From NCBI GenBank assembly GCA_014529385.2, contig CM043949.1, positions 112,280,477-112,344,476 on the forward strand: a DNA stretch of 64,000 nucleotides, read 5' to 3'. The stretch is from Adiantum capillus-veneris (lineage: Eukaryota; Streptophyta; Polypodiopsida; Polypodiales; Pteridaceae). The notes beneath the pieces are model-generated. The model was given only the letters and a program-made list of their open reading frames with translations, did not search any database and was not told where the DNA came from. Shown here in pieces: positions 11,731 to 23,605 of the stretch. Both the position numbers and the translations under genes were made by a program. Each line of letters starts with the position of its first letter. Position 1 is the stretch's first letter.

Positions 11731-13084
11731 ATTGCAAAAGCAAAACACAATCAGGATGAACAATAGCATGCACATGAATATGACCCAGTGAAGAGATGCT
11801 TGCATCTCAATATGGGTTGTCTGCACACAATCATGAAAGAAGAATCACCAAAGTTTGGATCCAAAAATCAATCATGGCATCAAAACCGTAACAAATTTGG
11901 ATTTTAAAAACAATGCTTGTTACTCAATATTGCACCTCTCTACAAAAAAGATTCCCTATTGACAAACCCAACAAAGCTAAACATAATTGATAGCTAAACT
12001 CAATCGACATCTAAATGTTTCAACATGCTTAACAAACTACAAATGGATTCCCAAATCTAAATTGGAATAGCCAAAGAAATCAACAACAACCAAATGAAAA
12101 TGGAGATTGAAACCATCAAACAACAAAATCTTGTCTCACTCTTCCAAAAGAAGGGCTCAAATGGATCCCTAAAGTCCAACCTAATCATCTCTTGGACACA
12201 CAAAGGATAATCACAAAACCAAGCATTAAGGAGAGGGCCTCCCAACTTCAACAACTTCTATTTGGCAAACATACAAAAGATGAAAACTCACCATCCAAAA
12301 GCATTGGACACTTGATTCAGTACCCACATTTTTCATATCACTATGTTATAAATGTATCTCTTCTCTAGGCATTACATGACCATCTTACAAGACCTTGCGT
12401 AGACATGTTTTTTTTTGCCCATGTACATCGCTACAAAACTTCGTGCAGGGTGACTCAAAATGGGAAGCGGGGAGTAATAGTGGGTACAGTAGAGATGAAG
12501 CAGCAAATTGCAAGATAATAGGCTACAAGATACTGAGAGATTATGTGTACAATGCATAAAGTGTGTTTGATGTTAAATGCTTGTGTTTTTGATAACTTTT
12601 AGTAGAATTTTACTCTTATCTGACAAAGTATTGAGCCATATTGACAAATTTCAATGAAAGAGATATTTAGAGTGAGAGTATATACATACAAGTGTGAGAA
12701 ATAATTTTGGAAATAAAATGGCCAAATAATAATTATTTTGAGTAATTTTCTCTCCCTTTTAACCTAATAATGATAAAAAATTGATAAACAAAGCCAAGAA
12801 TTTTGAATTTGAGATCCGAAAGCAAACGCAAAACCTACAAATCAAGAGCTTCAAGCATGACAAATGTGGAATGATTTGGCAAAAGTCAAATTTAGGGCTA
12901 ATCTAAAATGGTCCAAAATTGCAAAATCAGGAGCAAATAACGACCAAGAGTCCAAACAACAAGCCGTCTAAGTTGCGAGTGGTATGTCATGAGAAATGTG
13001 GGCAAATAAGGTAAGTATGCACATTGCATTCAAGGTAGGCTGGGCACATATCGTCAAAATTGGTAGGATACACCAATGCCAAAA
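11731..13084. other. Non-coding, AT-rich interval
   Basis: Short open frames here have no recognisable product. I looked for a 3' LTR for gypsy-B and found no repeat of any upstream sequence by eye. Nothing else supported. Confidence 0.4.
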
Positions 13085-13778
13085 TGAAATTGAAGCTGAT
13101 CTCTTTAGATTAGCTGATTCCAGTGTTAGAATTTACAGCTACTAGAAGTCGTTAGTTTAGTCAGTGAAATTGGAATAGAAAATGGAGACTGAACTGGAAT
13201 AGTTAACTGAACTGAAATACTCTGCTGGGATTAGAAACAAACTGAATGACTGGAAAAGTGTTTCAGGTTCAGATTTAGAGTTTATGAAGAACGATTACAA
13301 GGTATAATAGACTGAAGCCCAATTGGCTACTGTAGTAATGATTACAAAGTAGAATTACAAGTCAAGAGATTGTAACTCAAGAACATATTCGGAGACTAAA
13401 ACCAAGAGACTAGGAGTAAGAAGTCAAAAATACAAGCAGCCCAATTACAATGTAATGGGTCCTATTTATAGCCTCTCGATGTTACTGTGGTAACCGCCGT
13501 GGTACTGATGACTGATCCACTGTTTGGCTTCTAGGAGACAGTTTCCGCTTGTTGAGACTGTCTTCACCATCTACATCCTTCCCTCCTTTATTGAATTTTG
13601 GTATGACTCCAAAATTTCTGAAAAAAATCCACCATCTGATTCTTTTGAGGTATTGAGGAACTTCTTTGCCTGCTTGCTGGGTTGGCCAATGTTCCTCATG
13701 ATAGTACTCTTCTGAAGTTGCTAGCTCTCCTAATATTGCTACCTTTATACCATAATTCATGCTTGTTGCATGCTGACA
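13085..13778 (-). repeat. 3' LTR of the TR-GAG-like element (about 694 bp)
   Basis: On the plus strand it runs from TGAAATTGAAGC to GCATGCTGACA. The first 200 bases or so recur as a direct repeat at 17574-17775. On the minus strand the LTR starts TGTCAGCATGC and is preceded by a purine tract ending ATAGGGG (about 13779-13790), a good polypurine tract. Confidence 0.75.
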
Positions 13779-15065
13779 CCCCTATAATTGTAATTCCAAG
13801 GGTGTCTAGCCAAAGAAATTCCAGCACCTTACGGGGAAAATCCACCGTCTCATTCTAAAATTGGCTAGAAAAATCCAACATCTCATTCTGAGAACGGCTG
13901 GAAAAATCCACCATCAGATTTTGAGATGGAACTACCCAGTATCATTCCACTGAAACCGCTTCCTCTTGCCCTTTGATCGTGTTGATGTTTCAGAAGTCCT
14001 AGTGCTAGTATTGTCCTTCTAAGTTTTTTATAGCCTCCTGCTCAAGCTGTTCCCACCTTTCTGTGGTCAATTCGAATTCATAAGGCGTGAAAGGATGATA
14101 GGTTTTAGTGTCGAGATCATAGAGCGTGCGTTTGCCTTTTATTAGATGAGTTCTGGTCAATTTCTGACAATGCAAAGCTGTATGGATCCATCCTTATGGA
14201 AGAGGCTGATTTGTTTTAATCCTAGCTTCAAAGAGAATCTCAGCCATCTCTCTGTACTATGGTCCCAGGCCTGGTTTAGCCGTAACATCCTTTTCAGGGA
14301 TTTTAGAGGACTCCACAGTAAGTTGCAACAATTGGTTTGTGATCTTGGTGAGACCTCTAAGCTGGATTTTCCAGGGTCCGATACACAGCTTAACCCTCTA
14401 TATCTTCTCCTTTAGTTTCCTAGGATCATTTAATTGAAGAGCATCATTGAGTAGTGTTTGTTCTACAGTGGATCACTCATACCAATCGTGAAGATCATCA
14501 GTAATATTATAGTATTTGAGATGATCTACTGGTTTCAGATGTTGAGGATACAATGCTGGTGAAAACCTAGGCAACTCAACCTCTCTAGCTAGTAAAGCAT
14601 ACAAGAGGACTGGGGAATTAGGTACAAACTCCAGAAAGTTGAGGACAGCGTGGTTCTCCTGCTGCATCATCTTTCTAGTTACTCTGACCAGCTGAAACAG
14701 TCTTCGGAGAGCAGTTGCTTGTTCTCCTACTATCATTTGAGTTGGAGGCCTCTTACTGGTGGTAGCCTAATCTTCAATAATAGCTTATACCCTCTGATCT
14801 AGAACTCCCCTGGCAATTTGCATTTACAATAAACCTTCTTTCAATTGACTTCTGACATCTTTCATACATTTATATGTTGGCATGTTCCCCAGCAGAAGCT
14901 CTAATTCGATGGCTAGGGAATGACAGTCTTCAGTAGACTGCCACTGCCAGTGTGGATTAGCTAGAGCTCTTTGGGTCTCAGCTCCTTTCTCCATCTCCTA
15001 GTGTTGTTTGTCTAAATCTGAATTCTGCGACTGACACCTTGTATTGTTAGAGTCTAATTAGCATA
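13779..15065 (-). pseudogene. Decayed unrecognised ORF of the TR-GAG-like element
   Basis: Minus-strand reading gives long protein-like segments with stops, for example 14736-14473 (87 residues, acidic and aromatic, LPRFSPALYPQHLKP), continuing toward 14050 with TPYEFELTTERWEQLEQEA. It shows none of the RT, RNase H or integrase motifs expected between protease and 3' LTR. Its place in the element is that of pol. I do not recognise the protein. It could be an element-specific ORF or acquired host sequence. Confidence 0.4.
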
Positions 15066-15069
15066 ATCG

Positions 15070-15683
15070 TTAATAGCTTGTGTCATTTGTAGCCATGGGT
15101 GCCCCAATAGCATCCCATACATGCCTTGCACATCTAATACTAGGAAGCTAGTTTTGAATTTTTCCTTGCCCACGCTTATCTACATACTCTCTATCATACC
15201 AGTTGCCTGCACTACCCGATGGTCCACCATTTGAACTTTGAAAGGTGCAAGTTTCAGATTTGTAATTCCCATCCTTTGTTGAAGATGTTCCCCAAGGATG
15301 TTTACCCCTGCTCCTCCATCCCATATAACGCCAGATAGTGGCTCCCATTGTTTCCTAACTTTATAATCTACCTGGATCATCGGCACTTCATCATCTCTGA
15401 TAGCAGCCAAGTCAACCATTCTAGCTTCCACCTCAGCCTTCTTTCGTTGTTTGATGAAATTCACTACTTCAAGAAAAGTTTTTCTAACGTCCTCTAACTC
15501 CACCATGAGTTTTTGAATTATGTCACAAATCTTGACATAAATTTCCTCCCTCTCATGATCAGAGTTGTTATCAGAATTTGAAGAATTGGTAGTATCTACA
15601 CAATACCATTCCTTTGTTCTAGTGCTTTCATCTCCCTTATCAGTCCTTAACTCTTCCATCAATCCCTGAACTGCAGCCAACAT
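15070..15683 (-). pseudogene. Aspartic protease region of the TR-GAG-like element
   Basis: The frame 15683-15180 has an N-terminal acidic helix and then a retropepsin-like domain with VIWDGGAGVNILGEH (about 15300-15340), where DGG stands for D-S/T-G. The expected second motif, MLLGHPWLQM, follows past a stop in the same frame around 15090-15115. The protease would cut gag. The stop near 15180 and the lack of downstream pol indicate a non-autonomous, decayed copy. Confidence 0.6.
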
Positions 15684-15767
15684 GGTCTCAGGTGTTCCAA
15701 ACCTTGACTAATCTGGTTGTGCTTTCTCAGAAGACTAGGCTGGTATCTTCTAAATGGCCCGAGCACA

Positions 15768-16495
15768 TCAAAATTCTCTGGCTGCTCTTGCTAAATCCTC
15801 TGTGATTCTCACCACCGCCAATTCTCTCTGCTCCTGCCATTCATCAACCACCTTTTCTTTACCCTTGGCTTTCCACACCTCTCTCTGTTGAGCCCATTTG
15901 CTACTTTTAGGATTGACTGGTTTTGCTGGGTTATCTGGGATTTTCTCAATAACCACCCCTTTGCTGCATGTAACTGCTCTTACAGGAACTAGTTCTCGGG
16001 CCTTCGCCTCAGTAGCCGCAATAACAGGTGTTTCTGGACACTAAGCCGCAAAATGCCCATACTTACCACAAGTATAGCAATTCAGACTTCGACTTTGGAA
16101 ATTACCATGACCTTGGACCGGGCCAGTACCCCCTTGGTACTTATCGTGCCCCGTACCAGTACCACTGATACCTGATTTCTTTTCTTGGGATACACTGTAG
16201 TTTCCACTCTGACTGGTTCAGCATTGGTAAATGCTACCACAGACAGATCTTTTCCCTTTTTGAAATGATGAATGCAAATGCCACAGTTGTTCCATAGATG
16301 GCCATAAGCTCTGCAGTAAGTACACTGTGGACATTCATTGGAAACATGATATTTAGATTTACCCTTTGAACACCAGGTTTCCAGTCTTCTTATTGGTTGT
16401 CTGGTCTGGTTGATTTCAACAATCTGTCGGGCCATCTCATCAATCTTTCTAGACCAAGACCCCTTATTAGCCTTGTCTTTTCTCTTCTCATCCAA
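15768..16495 (-). pseudogene. Gag C-terminal part with several zinc knuckles
   Basis: The frame 16495-16082 holds a degenerate knuckle (about 16350-16380) and a proper CCHC one, CTYCRAYGHLWNNC (about 16280-16325). A third, CYTCGKYGHFAA with a stop before the last Cys, lies at about 16040-16082. A basic region follows, and then frame 15956-15768 toward the protease. Multiple knuckles are typical of plant gypsy gag. Stops separate the pieces. Confidence 0.55.
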
Positions 16496-16763
16496 GCTAC
16501 TTTTAGAACTACTGGAGGTCTTACTGGAATCGGAATTCTTAGTAGAAGTACTGCTACTACTGGACCTCCTCTTCTTATGACTCCTTTCCTTCTTAGCCTG
16601 TTGTTCAGCTTCAAGGTTCGCTGCACCAAATCATTAAATTTCTTTGTTGGTGCAGCCACCTCCTATTCCCTAAGCTTCTTACTACGGAAACCATTTAAAA
16701 ACCATGCCTGCAACCGCTTTTCTGATGGTGGTTCTTGCAGGCCTAGTTAGCTCCTTGATTTTT

Positions 16764-17545
16764 TCAACATAACTTCTGACTGATAATTTCCTTTGCTTTA
16801 TCCAGTTCACAGAGGATATCCTCATCTCCTCTGTTATCTGAATATTCCAGCTGGAAAGCTTTGAGTAGTTTGTTATATGATTTGAGTTGGCAAGCTGGGT
16901 AATGGTAGTACCATTTCCTTGTTGCCTCCTTTAATGTTTGAGGAAAGTATTCTCCCCAGTCATCTTCATCAATATTTTTCAACTCAGCATACTGTTCAAA
17001 GACTTGGATATGAACATCCGGGTCATCTTTCTTCCCACCTTTGAAAACTGGAAAAGAAATTTTCAATGAAGAGGTGTAATCATGTCGATCAGCATCGTTT
17101 CTGCCTCTTTTCACCTTAGGAACCTGCCTCTTTCTTGAAGATTTCTTGTAATGGTCTATGTGTGCATCCCACTTAATTTCTTCTTCAGTATTAGTTTCTA
17201 CCTCCTCCTTGGATTTTCTACTGGAACTATGGCGACTACCTTTATTCCCTTTGGCTCCTTCATCCCCATGTGTGGTCTGAGAACTTCTGGCCTTGCGTTC
17301 TTCTCTCTCATCACTTCTTCTTCTGGACTGACTGGCGTGCTGAGAGTTCTTAGCCTCATTAGCATGACTATGCTCCTACTGAGCCTCAGTCTTAGTCCCC
17401 GCTTCATTCTTAGGATCATAATCTCTTTCTGACTCCTCAGGCATAGGGTCAACGTGGTAGGATGGTTTACAACCACGACTGGTTTTGGGTGCCATAACTT
17501 CAACTGAAAATTCAAACTGGGAGAAGCGTTCTCGTCAACAAGCAA
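16764..17545 (-). pseudogene. Gag N-terminal and core domain of the TR-GAG-like element
   Basis: The frame 17545-17198 is a Ser/Arg-rich leader, and 17114-16764 (116 residues) carries the Retrotrans_gag-like core: PDVHIQVFEQYAEL, then FPQTLKEATRKWYYHYP, with the Trp and aromatic pattern of this family. The gag starts just inside the 5' LTR, as expected. The two frames are interrupted by stops near 17150. Confidence 0.6.
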
Positions 17546-17573
17546 ATAGCTCTAGCCACCATGATCGCCAAAA

Positions 17574-17775
17574 TGGAATTGGAGTTGATCTCCTTATATT
17601 AGATGATTCCAGTGTTAGAATTTACAGCTACCGGAAGTCGTCAGTTTAGTCAGTGAAATTGGAGACTGAACTGGAATAGTTAACTGAATTGAAATACTCT
17701 ACTGGGATTAGAAACAGACTGAATGACTGGAAAAGTGTTTCAGGTTCAAATTCAGAGTTTATGAAGAACGAATAC
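17574..17775 (-). repeat. 5' LTR of the TR-GAG-like element (truncated)
   Basis: Direct repeat of the first 200 bases of 13085-13778, at roughly 93 per cent identity by eye. It stops at about 17775, so the element has lost the outer part of this LTR. Just inside it (17573 downward, minus strand) is TGGCGATCATGG, a possible primer-binding site that I cannot assign to a tRNA. Confidence 0.7.
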
Positions 17776-19021
17776 ATTATGTGCATAAGTCAAGGAATAG
17801 AAGATGTAGCAAAATTTCAAATTTTGGTCAAGTGCTTTGTTCAAGTTTACAATTGTCAAAGTGTAAAGTGCAAAAAATGTGGCCATGGGCAAAGTTTTGG
17901 TATCAAAAGGGGTTGTGAACTTATTGTAACCCAAGGACTGTCAAAAATGCCTAAGAAATGAATCAAAGTATTAGAGAGCCTGAGAGGGCACAAATAGACT
18001 CCAAATGCAGTGAAAATCAACAAATAGCTGGGATTGGGTCTCTTCTTCAGCTCCAAAGCTTATGATGGTCAAAATGCCAACCAGATTGATCACAATCAGG
18101 GATCTAAAGTGCCACTCAAAACCACATATGGAAAAGTCGGACCTAATTAGACCATAACTTGGAAAACTAGAGATAAACTAGTAACTAATTTGAGAATAAA
18201 TTCACCAGTGTGTTAAGATAGACTATAGGAACAAGTTCCCAAAGTTTTATTCCAAAAGTCTTTCCAACATGGGTGGTGATCCATGACCCCCTACAAGCTC
18301 TCCAAGCCAAAACCATACCACTTGGTCCCAAATATCAAGCATAACCTAACCCTAAAGTTTCAAGTCATTTGGATTCCGAAATATTTGCCAAAATGCCAAA
18401 AAAATTTGTGTCTCAGAAAAATTCCAAAATTTGGCATGAAATCCCAACCAGTGATCCGAATTCAAAAAGAAGGATCCATAGCATCCCAACATGCTTAATC
18501 AGATGGTACCACCATGAGTTCAAAATGTTGTCCAACATGGATCACGATCCATGACCCCCTGAGTCAAATTTGACATGCAGCCTTTTGACCTAGTGTCTAT
18601 AGCTACCCTAGTTGCATTGGTGAAGTTTGGACAAATTTGGACTTGTTTTGATCAAGTAATACTCATTTTTCATTTATAATCAAAATTTGCATTTTTTTAC
18701 TTTTTTGGACAACTTGTTGGCCAATTTTTGGACCTAATCTCTGAAATGTCTGATCACAAAATGCCTTGCAGAGATGAATGACAAAGCAATGGGAAGCACC
18801 ATCCTACCAATTATTGGACATCTCATTGAGTGAGAAAGCTCATTTATCAGAAGAGAAGCTTGCTCAATTCTAGGAAATATATTCATTGGCAGATTCAAAG
18901 TAGTTACTGGCACTAAAGTAAAGACCACAATCTTCCCAAGGGAACTCTGGACTTTGCATCAACAACATGAAGTGATTTAATGAATCAAGATGTCTTCAAA
19001 TGGACACATTTTTCTACAGCT
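17776..19021. other. Non-coding flank of the large TIR element
   Basis: No gene recognised. A motif beginning CCAACATGG and ending GATCCATGACCCCCT occurs at 18263-18292 and 18532-18560, about 268 bases apart, suggesting an old duplication. Confidence 0.4.
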
Positions 19022-19025
19022 TGCT

Positions 19026-19047
19026 GGGTAGAAGCATGTTAACGTGC
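19026..19047 (+). repeat. Left terminal inverted repeat of the large element
   Basis: 22 bases identical to the reverse complement of 45291-45312. Flanked on the outside by TGCT (19022-19025). Confidence 0.8.
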
Positions 19048-19130
19048 TATGCTTTTTATGCTAGTTCACATGTATGAACAAACATACCTAGTTAGCATAA
19101 GTTTGGGCATGTAAGTCACTATATTAGTAA

Positions 19131-19293
19131 TCATATTTAAAACATCCTAAAGTAAAAAGTACAATAGAATAATCAAAAGTGACAGCCTATTGAATTTAAT
19201 CTTTGAAGTTGTTATATTTAAAACCTCCTAAAGTAAAAAGTACAATAGAATAATCAAAAGTGACGGCCTATTGAATTTAATCTTTGAAGTTGT
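19131..19293. repeat. Tandem duplication, two units of about 80 bp
   Basis: ATATTTAAAAC...GAAGTTGTT occurs at about 19131-19211 and again from 19212, with two or three differences. It lies in the left subterminal region of the large element, just before a possible splice acceptor (GGCACAG at about 19304). Confidence 0.85.
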
Positions 19294-19620
19294 TTGTTGG
19301 CACAGGTGGGTGTTACAGAGGAGAGAGTGGGGAAGTGATGAAGCGAAAGCGCGGGAGCAGCGTGGAGCCTGCAAGCAAGGTGGCACATGGAAGGCATTTG
19401 TGTTCTCCTTATTAGCCAACAGTAGTAGCTGCTAAGCAAGAAGGGAGTTCAGAGTTCAAAGCAAAGAGCTCCAAAGAGCGGACTGCCCATCCTATATGCA
19501 TAGAACGCAGAACCCATTCTGCTTCTCCATCTCCCTGCAAAAGGGCAAAGCTATCTTCATCTCAAGGTTCCCCAATGCCCCATTTCAGGCAGGGAGTCAA
19601 GGTGGAGAAGCATGACTCGA

Positions 19621-19623
<3 letters not shown>

Positions 19624-19711
<88 letters not shown>
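19624..19711. repeat. (CT)n microsatellite
   Basis: About 88 uninterrupted bases of CT. The right end of the large element has a mirror-image GA tract (45101-45151), so both ends carry a pyrimidine-rich tract pointing inward. Confidence 0.95.
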
Positions 19712-19715
<4 letters not shown>

Positions 19716-19869
19716 CGGGTTATGTGTGTTTTCACTTCTACAACAAGAAGCTTTATGCAATATAGTTGAGCACGTTTCCCTTTGTTGGATACAATAGAGT
19801 TGAGCACATTTTCATGCAATACAGTTGAGCACATTTCCCTTTGCTGGATTCAGTACAATTGAGCACATT

Positions 19870-21306
19870 TCCCTTTGATGTGTGCACAACAATGGAAAGA
19901 TCCAAAGGTCATAATCCCCATGCAAAACAAATTTTGTACAACTTTGGAAGAGTTCAATGCTGCTTATGGCCTTTCCATGGAGGGTTTAATCCCAGAATGG
20001 TTAGGTGGGAGTAGGCTACTGATCCCGAATGGTTCAGTGTGTTCAAACAAACAAAGGATCCCAGCCAGTAGTGCATCAAATACAGTACCATCCGCACCAA
20101 AATGTATGAGTTGATGATGAAACTGCACTACAATATATACCAGAAGGCCCCAGCCAACATGGAAATTTCCTCTGCATTTGCAAAGGGTTTTGTGAAAGAA
20201 TTCAGTCCTGCTGTGATTGCAAGCGAGATAGACATTAGGTTCAATTGGGCCAAGTTTACGGTGTAGTACTTGCAGGATATTCAAGAGAAGGGCTATTATG
20301 AGGGCCCTGTTAACAAGTGGAGAATACACAATCTTCAACTTCCAGCTTCAAAAATTGAGGATGAGTCTATTGACATCTGCAAGGAGAACATGGCATTGGC
20401 AGGAAAGAGTACTACCAAATCTACCAAGGACACACTTTTGCCTTATCAAGATAGTCAAAAGGAGATGGAACCTTCTTCATTTTGTGGGTTGGAGGAATGG
20501 CAGTGCATGAAGGCAGTTGTCCTTCATATGAAAACACAACTATAGTATGATAAAAAGAATCTAAACAATGTGCAAGAGGCCCAGGAACTTGCTAGGGCTT
20601 TGAATGCAAAAAATGCAAAGGTCAATCCTATTGTCATGGCCAAGATACAAAGGTTGCAAGTAGCTGAGATGGAGTTGTAGGCTCTATTGCAAAGCAATGA
20701 TGTGGATGGCCGGTGAAAGATGGATCTTGAAATCAGAATAGAGACAACCAAAGACACCACTGAGGCAATGGGGTTTCCTCCTGGTAAAGATGAACCCATA
20801 GATAGTGACATATACATAACCTGTAAACTGGTAAGTGTCCGTAAGTTTCATCTCTGCACTTTATGTTTGGTACATGTGCTCAACTAACTCATGTACTTAC
20901 CATGCTCTTTTTGTCTTGGTTTTGTAGGTTGAGGTGTACATTGCAAAATCCAAGGTGCAGAACTTTGAAAGACACCTTGAACTTCTGATGCACATGCAGT
21001 CCAAGCTACATGGCTCATTTCTCCATACTTCACTAACTAATCTAGCCATTGCTAGTTTTATGAAGGATAGAGAGGTGCAATACAACATAGGAACAAACAT
21101 GTGTACTAGCTGTGGTCTGCCCCTTGAGGTCCAACCATTCCTTGCAATGGTCAAGATCCCTTGTGAGAATAACTATCACCTTCTCTTCTTTGCTGCTACA
21201 TGCTCCTTTCGGACCACCTGTGTTGCTCATTCATGCAAAAGAAGCATACCTACCGCATGGTTGTGCAACCTTGCAACACAACGACATCCAATCACACCAG
21301 AGATTG
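19870..21306 (+). pseudogene. Plus-strand spliced gene of the large element, 5' exons
   Basis: A protein-like frame with four or so stops runs from about 19876 to 20830 (for example MEISSAFAKGFVKEFSPAV near 20158 and ALNAKNAKVNPIVMAKIQ near 20600). A GT-AG intron of 97 bases at 20831-20927 (GTAAGT...TTTGTAG) joins it in phase to an exon at 20928-21306 that ends at a GGTAAGA donor. The last exon has a Cys/His cluster, CTSCGLPLEVQ near 21100, then further Cys and His residues at 21160-21240, possibly a zinc-binding domain. The intron that would follow contains array 1. I do not recognise the family. It may be the transposase or an accessory protein. Confidence 0.45.
20831..20927 (+). other. Probable GT-AG spliceosomal intron
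   Basis: GTAAGT donor after an open frame, a pyrimidine-rich TTTTTGTCTTGGTTTTGTAG acceptor, and a protein frame that continues in the same phase on both sides. Confidence 0.6.
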
Positions 21307-21354
21307 GTAAGAAACCATACTTGAATGTATGCTTGCTAGGTAGCATACATGACA

Positions 21355-22720
21355 TATAGTATGCAAGCTTGATCATATTGGGAATAAAGGTGTGCTACTT
21401 AGCATAATTAATATACTAATTAGCATGCCAGGTATGCTAGTTATCATACTATATGTGCCAGTTAGCATATACAGTATGACAATTAGCATATTGGATATGA
21501 TAATTAGCATATCCAGTATACTAGTTAGCATACTGGATATGCTAGTAGTCCTACTTGATTAGTGTATCTAGTATGCTAACTAGCACATTGGATATGCTAG
21601 TTATGAGTGGATGCTAATTAGCATATCCAGTATGATAGTAAGCATACTGGGTATGCTTATTAGCATACCGGGGTTAGCATATTGAATGCTAATTAGCATA
21701 TCCAGTATGCTAGTTAGCATATTGGATTGATAGTTGGAATGCTAATTAACATACAAGATATGCTAGTTAGCATATGGATATGCTAGTTAGAATACTTGAT
21801 ATGCTATTAAGCATGATGGATATGCTAATTACCAATATTTATATGCTAGTAAGCATTTTGGAGCATATTGGATTAGCTTAGAGATTATAAGGTTTTCTAG
21901 TTAGCATACTAGGTATTCTAGTTAGCATACTAGGTATTCTAGTTAGCATATTGGATATGCTTATTAGCATATTGGATATGCAAGCTGGAATGATAGTTAG
22001 CATACAGGATATGATAATCAACATATCCAGTATTCTAGTTAGCATACAAGACATGCTAATTAGCATATCCAATATTCTAGCTAGCATACTGGATATGCTA
22101 GTAGGCCTACTTGATTAGCGTATTCAGTATGCTAACTAGCCCACTGGATATGCTAGTTAGATGATTGGATGCTAATTAGCATATCCAGTATGCTAGTAAG
22201 CATATTGGGTATGCTCATTAGCATATCGAAGTTAGCATATTGAATGCTAACTAGCATATCCAGTATGCTAGTTAGCATATTTGATTGCTTCTTGGAATGC
22301 TAATTAGCATACTAAATATGCTAGTTAGCATACTTGATATGTTATTAAGCATGTTGAATATGCTAATTACCAATATTTATATGCTAGTAAGCATTCTGGA
22401 ATGATAGTTTAGCATACAGGATATGCTAATTATCATGTCTAGTATGCTAGTTGGATATGCTAATTCGCATACTTGATATACTGTTAAGCATGTTGGATAT
22501 GCTAATCAACATATGTTGTCCTCTAGAAAGCACACAAAAGCTTGTAGGTACACTTGAATTTCTTAGAGATTATAAGGTTTAGTACTTAGCATACTTGATA
22601 TTCTAGTTAGCATATATGATTATGCTAGCTAATATACACGGGAATTCTATTTAGCATACTAGCCTAGATGCACACATAGTCAGCATATCAAACATACTAT
22701 GTAGCATACATGACATGCTT
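21355..22720. repeat. TAGCAT palindromic repeat array 1
   Basis: About 1.36 kb made of degenerate copies of TATGCTAGTTAGCATA and variants. Each full word is a 7+7 base palindrome around a 2 base centre (TATGCTA-GT-TAGCATA), so each can fold as a hairpin. Spacing is irregular, about 15-30 bases. A larger segment is repeated: the stretch near 21500-21800 resembles that near 22080-22390. It begins 50 bases after a splice donor and ends before the next protein-like stretch, so it occupies an intron position. Confidence 0.85.
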
Positions 22721-22734
22721 GTAAAGGGTGTAAT

Positions 22735-23088
22735 CAAAGAAACATTGAAGACTAACATCATAGAGGACCCGCAGGAAGTTGGTGATAACATGCCTGCTTC
22801 AACATAAACAGTAAAAACTTCTCAATAGACAATGGCTAGTACTAGTGCCAATGCCTCAAGGGAATCTTTGAAGACTAACAACATAGAGGACCTGCAAAGT
22901 TGGTGACAACCCTCTCGAGGGTTTTTTGCAAAAGGCTAAGGCAAAGAGAAAACTGGGCCTTGAAGAGGTACCTGAAGAAACTGCAAGCAACAGCTATGGA
23001 ACCCCAAAGAAGATGGAGGATGAAGCTGAACGAACCAAGGTGAAAATAAAGCCACCTACTCAAGAGCTTGCAAAAAATTGTGTCAATA
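22735..23088 (+). pseudogene. Plus-strand gene of the large element, middle exon(s)
   Basis: Protein-like text continues after array 1. The segment around 22740-22800 (LKTNIIEDPQEVGD) is repeated about 120 bases later (22860-22910). From 22926 a Lys/Glu-rich open frame follows (KAKAKRKLGLEEVPEETAS), resembling a nuclear, charged linker. It is cut at 23088 by copia-1. A stop and shifts are present. No family assigned. Confidence 0.35.
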
Positions 23089-23530
23089 TGTTGGAATTAG
23101 GGTTGCAGGAAAACATACACAGCTTGGAGAAGACGAAGGAATCTCAAGGCACACAATAGAGAGTGTATTACCCATGTATTACCTAGTGTGCAATGGAAAG
23201 ATAGATAGCCCTAGAGTGATGGGCGTATATACAATGCACGGGGGAAAAAACCTCCTAAAGAGGGAAAAAAATGCCCCGGTGGTCCTAGTGTGTTCACACA
23301 CATCATTGGAATTGGGGCTGCAAGAAAACACACACAGCTTGGAGAAGATGAAGGATGATTTAGGCACACAATAGAGAGTGTATTACTTAGTGTGAAATGG
23401 AAAGATATATAGCCCTAGAGTGATGGGCGTATGTACAATGCACCAGGGAAAAAACCTCCTAAAGTGGGAAAAAATGCCCTGGCGGTCCTAGTGTGTTCAC
23501 ACACATCACTACCACATGTATATGGTAACA
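23089..23530 (-). repeat. copia-1 3' LTR, present as a tandem pair
   Basis: Two LTR copies in a row. 23089-23305 starts TGTTGGAAT but lacks the last 22 or so bases of the unit. 23306-23530 lacks its first two bases and ends TATATGGTAACA. The complete 227 bp unit is the 5' LTR at 27734-27960. On the minus strand a polypurine tract (AGGGGGGATT, about 23531-23540) adjoins the inner copy. Unequal exchange or repair is the likely cause. Confidence 0.8.
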
Positions 23531-23605
23531 AATCCCCCCTGGAGTGATGCGGTGAACGAGAGCTGGCACATGAGTAAAGGGAAGTGCCATGCCCTGAGAA
23601 CATGA

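Noticed and set aside
21355-22720. CRISPR-like or satellite array
   Set aside because: The words are degenerate, irregularly spaced and palindromic with no constant repeat or unique spacers, and the context is a eukaryotic transposon. It is neither CRISPR nor a regular-period satellite.
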